Positions 61,386-61,751 of a stretch of 61,751 bases of DNA are shown one piece after another; position 1 is the first letter of the stretch; each line of letters opens with the position of its first letter. The notes below the pieces were generated by a model. That model made no database searches. It worked only from the letters and a program-made list of their open reading frames with translations, and was not told the DNA's origin. Both the position numbers and the translations under genes were made by a program. The DNA lies in contig JADZAK010000017.1 of the NCBI GenBank assembly GCA_020852595.1, positions 1-61,751 of the forward strand, written 5' to 3'. The DNA is from Rhodospirillaceae bacterium (GTDB lineage: Bacteria; Pseudomonadota; Alphaproteobacteria; Rhodospirillales; Rhodospirillaceae).

Positions 61386-61751
61386 CTACGGACGACCGTC
61401 GGTCGAACCGGAGTTACGGAAGCCAGAGAGATCGGCCACCGAGTTACCATCGAACAGGATGTGCTGGGCGTAACCGATGATCGGACCGGTGATCGAGACG
61501 GTGTACGAGCCAGTACGGCTGGCCGTCGGGATGTTCGCACCCGTTTCGATCTGGAGCGCCGAGAACTGCACGGTGGAGTTCGGGGCGATCGCAGAGGTCG
61601 TGTAGCTCGAGCCGAGCACTTCACCGGTCGCGTCGTTACGGACCGTCACGGTGACGGTGCCGGCGACTTGAGCGTTGTTGTGAATGCGCAGGTACGAACC
61701 GAACGGACCGTTGGTCGACGCGTTGAACGTGTTGATTTCAGCGCGGAAACC
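61386..61751 (-). CDS. Probable secreted beta-rich protein, C-terminal part only
   Basis: The gene runs off the right edge; 121 C-terminal residues are visible. They are rich in Asn, Thr, Ser, Gly and Val (EINTFNASTNGPFGSYLRIHNN, GTVTVTVRND, SSYTTSAIAPNSTVQFSA, YTVSITGPIIGYAQHILFDGN), a pattern of an extracellular beta-sandwich. No Cys is visible. Base composition is less GC-rich than its neighbours and codon choice is uniform, as for a highly expressed gene. The strong terminator fits high expression. Lying beside a type II secretion operon, it may be a substrate; I do not recognise the family. Confidence 0.65.
   Translation of the reverse strand, partial: GFRAEINTFNASTNGPFGSYLRIHNNAQVAGTVTVTVRNDATGEVLGSSYTTSAIAPNSTVQFSALQIETGANIPTASRTGSYTVSITGPIIGYAQHILFDGNSVADLSGFRNSGSTDGRP

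Noticed and set aside
1-61751. CRISPR arrays, tRNA/rRNA genes, insertion sequences or prophage
   Set aside because: I found no regularly spaced repeats, transposase or phage motifs, or tRNA-like cloverleafs in the intergenic regions; all long repeats are the local ones listed.

Overview
The window is a gene-dense, high-GC (my estimate is in the mid-60s percent), chromosomal-looking segment from an alphaproteobacterium. The evidence is the gene content: an HWE-family histidine kinase next to a lone receiver protein, the alphaproteobacterial TIGR02302/DUF4175 protein beside lysA, the block cobalamin adenosyltransferase / etfB / etfA / 3-hydroxybutyryl-CoA dehydrogenase, the argD-argF-hslO run, an adenosylcobalamin-dependent NrdJ and an isolated lptG. 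A Rhodospirillales- or Micropepsis/Rhizomicrobium-like lineage is possible, but I cannot fix the taxon from sequence alone. I see no tRNA, rRNA, CRISPR array, insertion sequence or prophage. The bulk is ordinary housekeeping and accessory metabolism, and almost every base lies in a gene; only two gaps exceed 300 bp (7861-8185 and 45041-45357), and both hold repeats and stem-loops.

Layout. 1-9.4 kb: a left-edge membrane gene with a small exported DUF6152-like protein, a PseC-like sugar aminotransferase, an HWE kinase/receiver pair, a fusion of a CoA-binding domain to an O-acetylhomoserine sulfhydrylase, a KefB/C-type antiporter, Rnk and serine acetyltransferase. 9.6-20 kb: an Lrp/AsnC regulator, a divergent methyltransferase / PhyH dioxygenase pair, a CHAD protein, NrdJ, a SoxC-SoxD-like sulfite dehydrogenase pair and Tex. 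20-27.7 kb: an ABC-2 exporter pair, PlsC, a YdcF-like protein, FtsX-FtsE, and an 843-residue zinc-ribbon membrane protein with a very long repetitive Pro/Gly/Ala/Gln linker. 27.7-38.9 kb: TIGR02302 protein, LysA, a 42-residue LptM-type lipoprotein, ArgH, a TlpA-like thioredoxin, a PAP2/GT39 pair, and the etfBA-hbd block. 39-43.6 kb: cobalamin adenosyltransferase, then a rightward run lptG - PAP2 phosphatase - unknown protein - type III polyketide synthase - ICMT-like methyltransferase. 43.6-51 kb: RecX, an orphan ABC-2 permease, argD-argF-hslO plus an exported protein, FolE, ApaG and a SIS-domain isomerase. 51-61.2 kb: a leftward type II secretion operon in the order F-G-H-I-J-K-L-M-C-D followed by a Sel1-repeat protein and a small secreted protein; gspE is not present. 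The right edge is the C-terminal part of a probably secreted beta-rich protein followed by a textbook intrinsic terminator.

How the genes fit together. The cobalamin adenosyltransferase can supply the cofactor that NrdJ needs. CysE and the MetY fusion belong to sulfur amino-acid synthesis, and the SoxCD-like pair oxidises sulfite. ArgH, ArgD and ArgF are three steps of arginine synthesis. LptG, two PAP2 phosphatases, GT39, PlsC and the LptM-like lipoprotein all point to envelope lipids, and the type III PKS plus methyltransferase resemble phenolic-lipid genes.

The most unusual items are the repetitive zinc-ribbon protein, the overlap of soxC's stop codon with a threefold 15-bp tandem repeat that multiplies the next gene's start codon, the CoA-binding/MetY fusion, the promoter-plus-terminator leader in front of argD, the lptG/type III PKS gene run with an unrecognised small protein in its middle, and nested stem-loops with tandem repeats upstream of rnk. 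I do not see one clear, wholly new multi-gene system; the lptG-PAP2-unknown-PKS-methyltransferase run is the best candidate.
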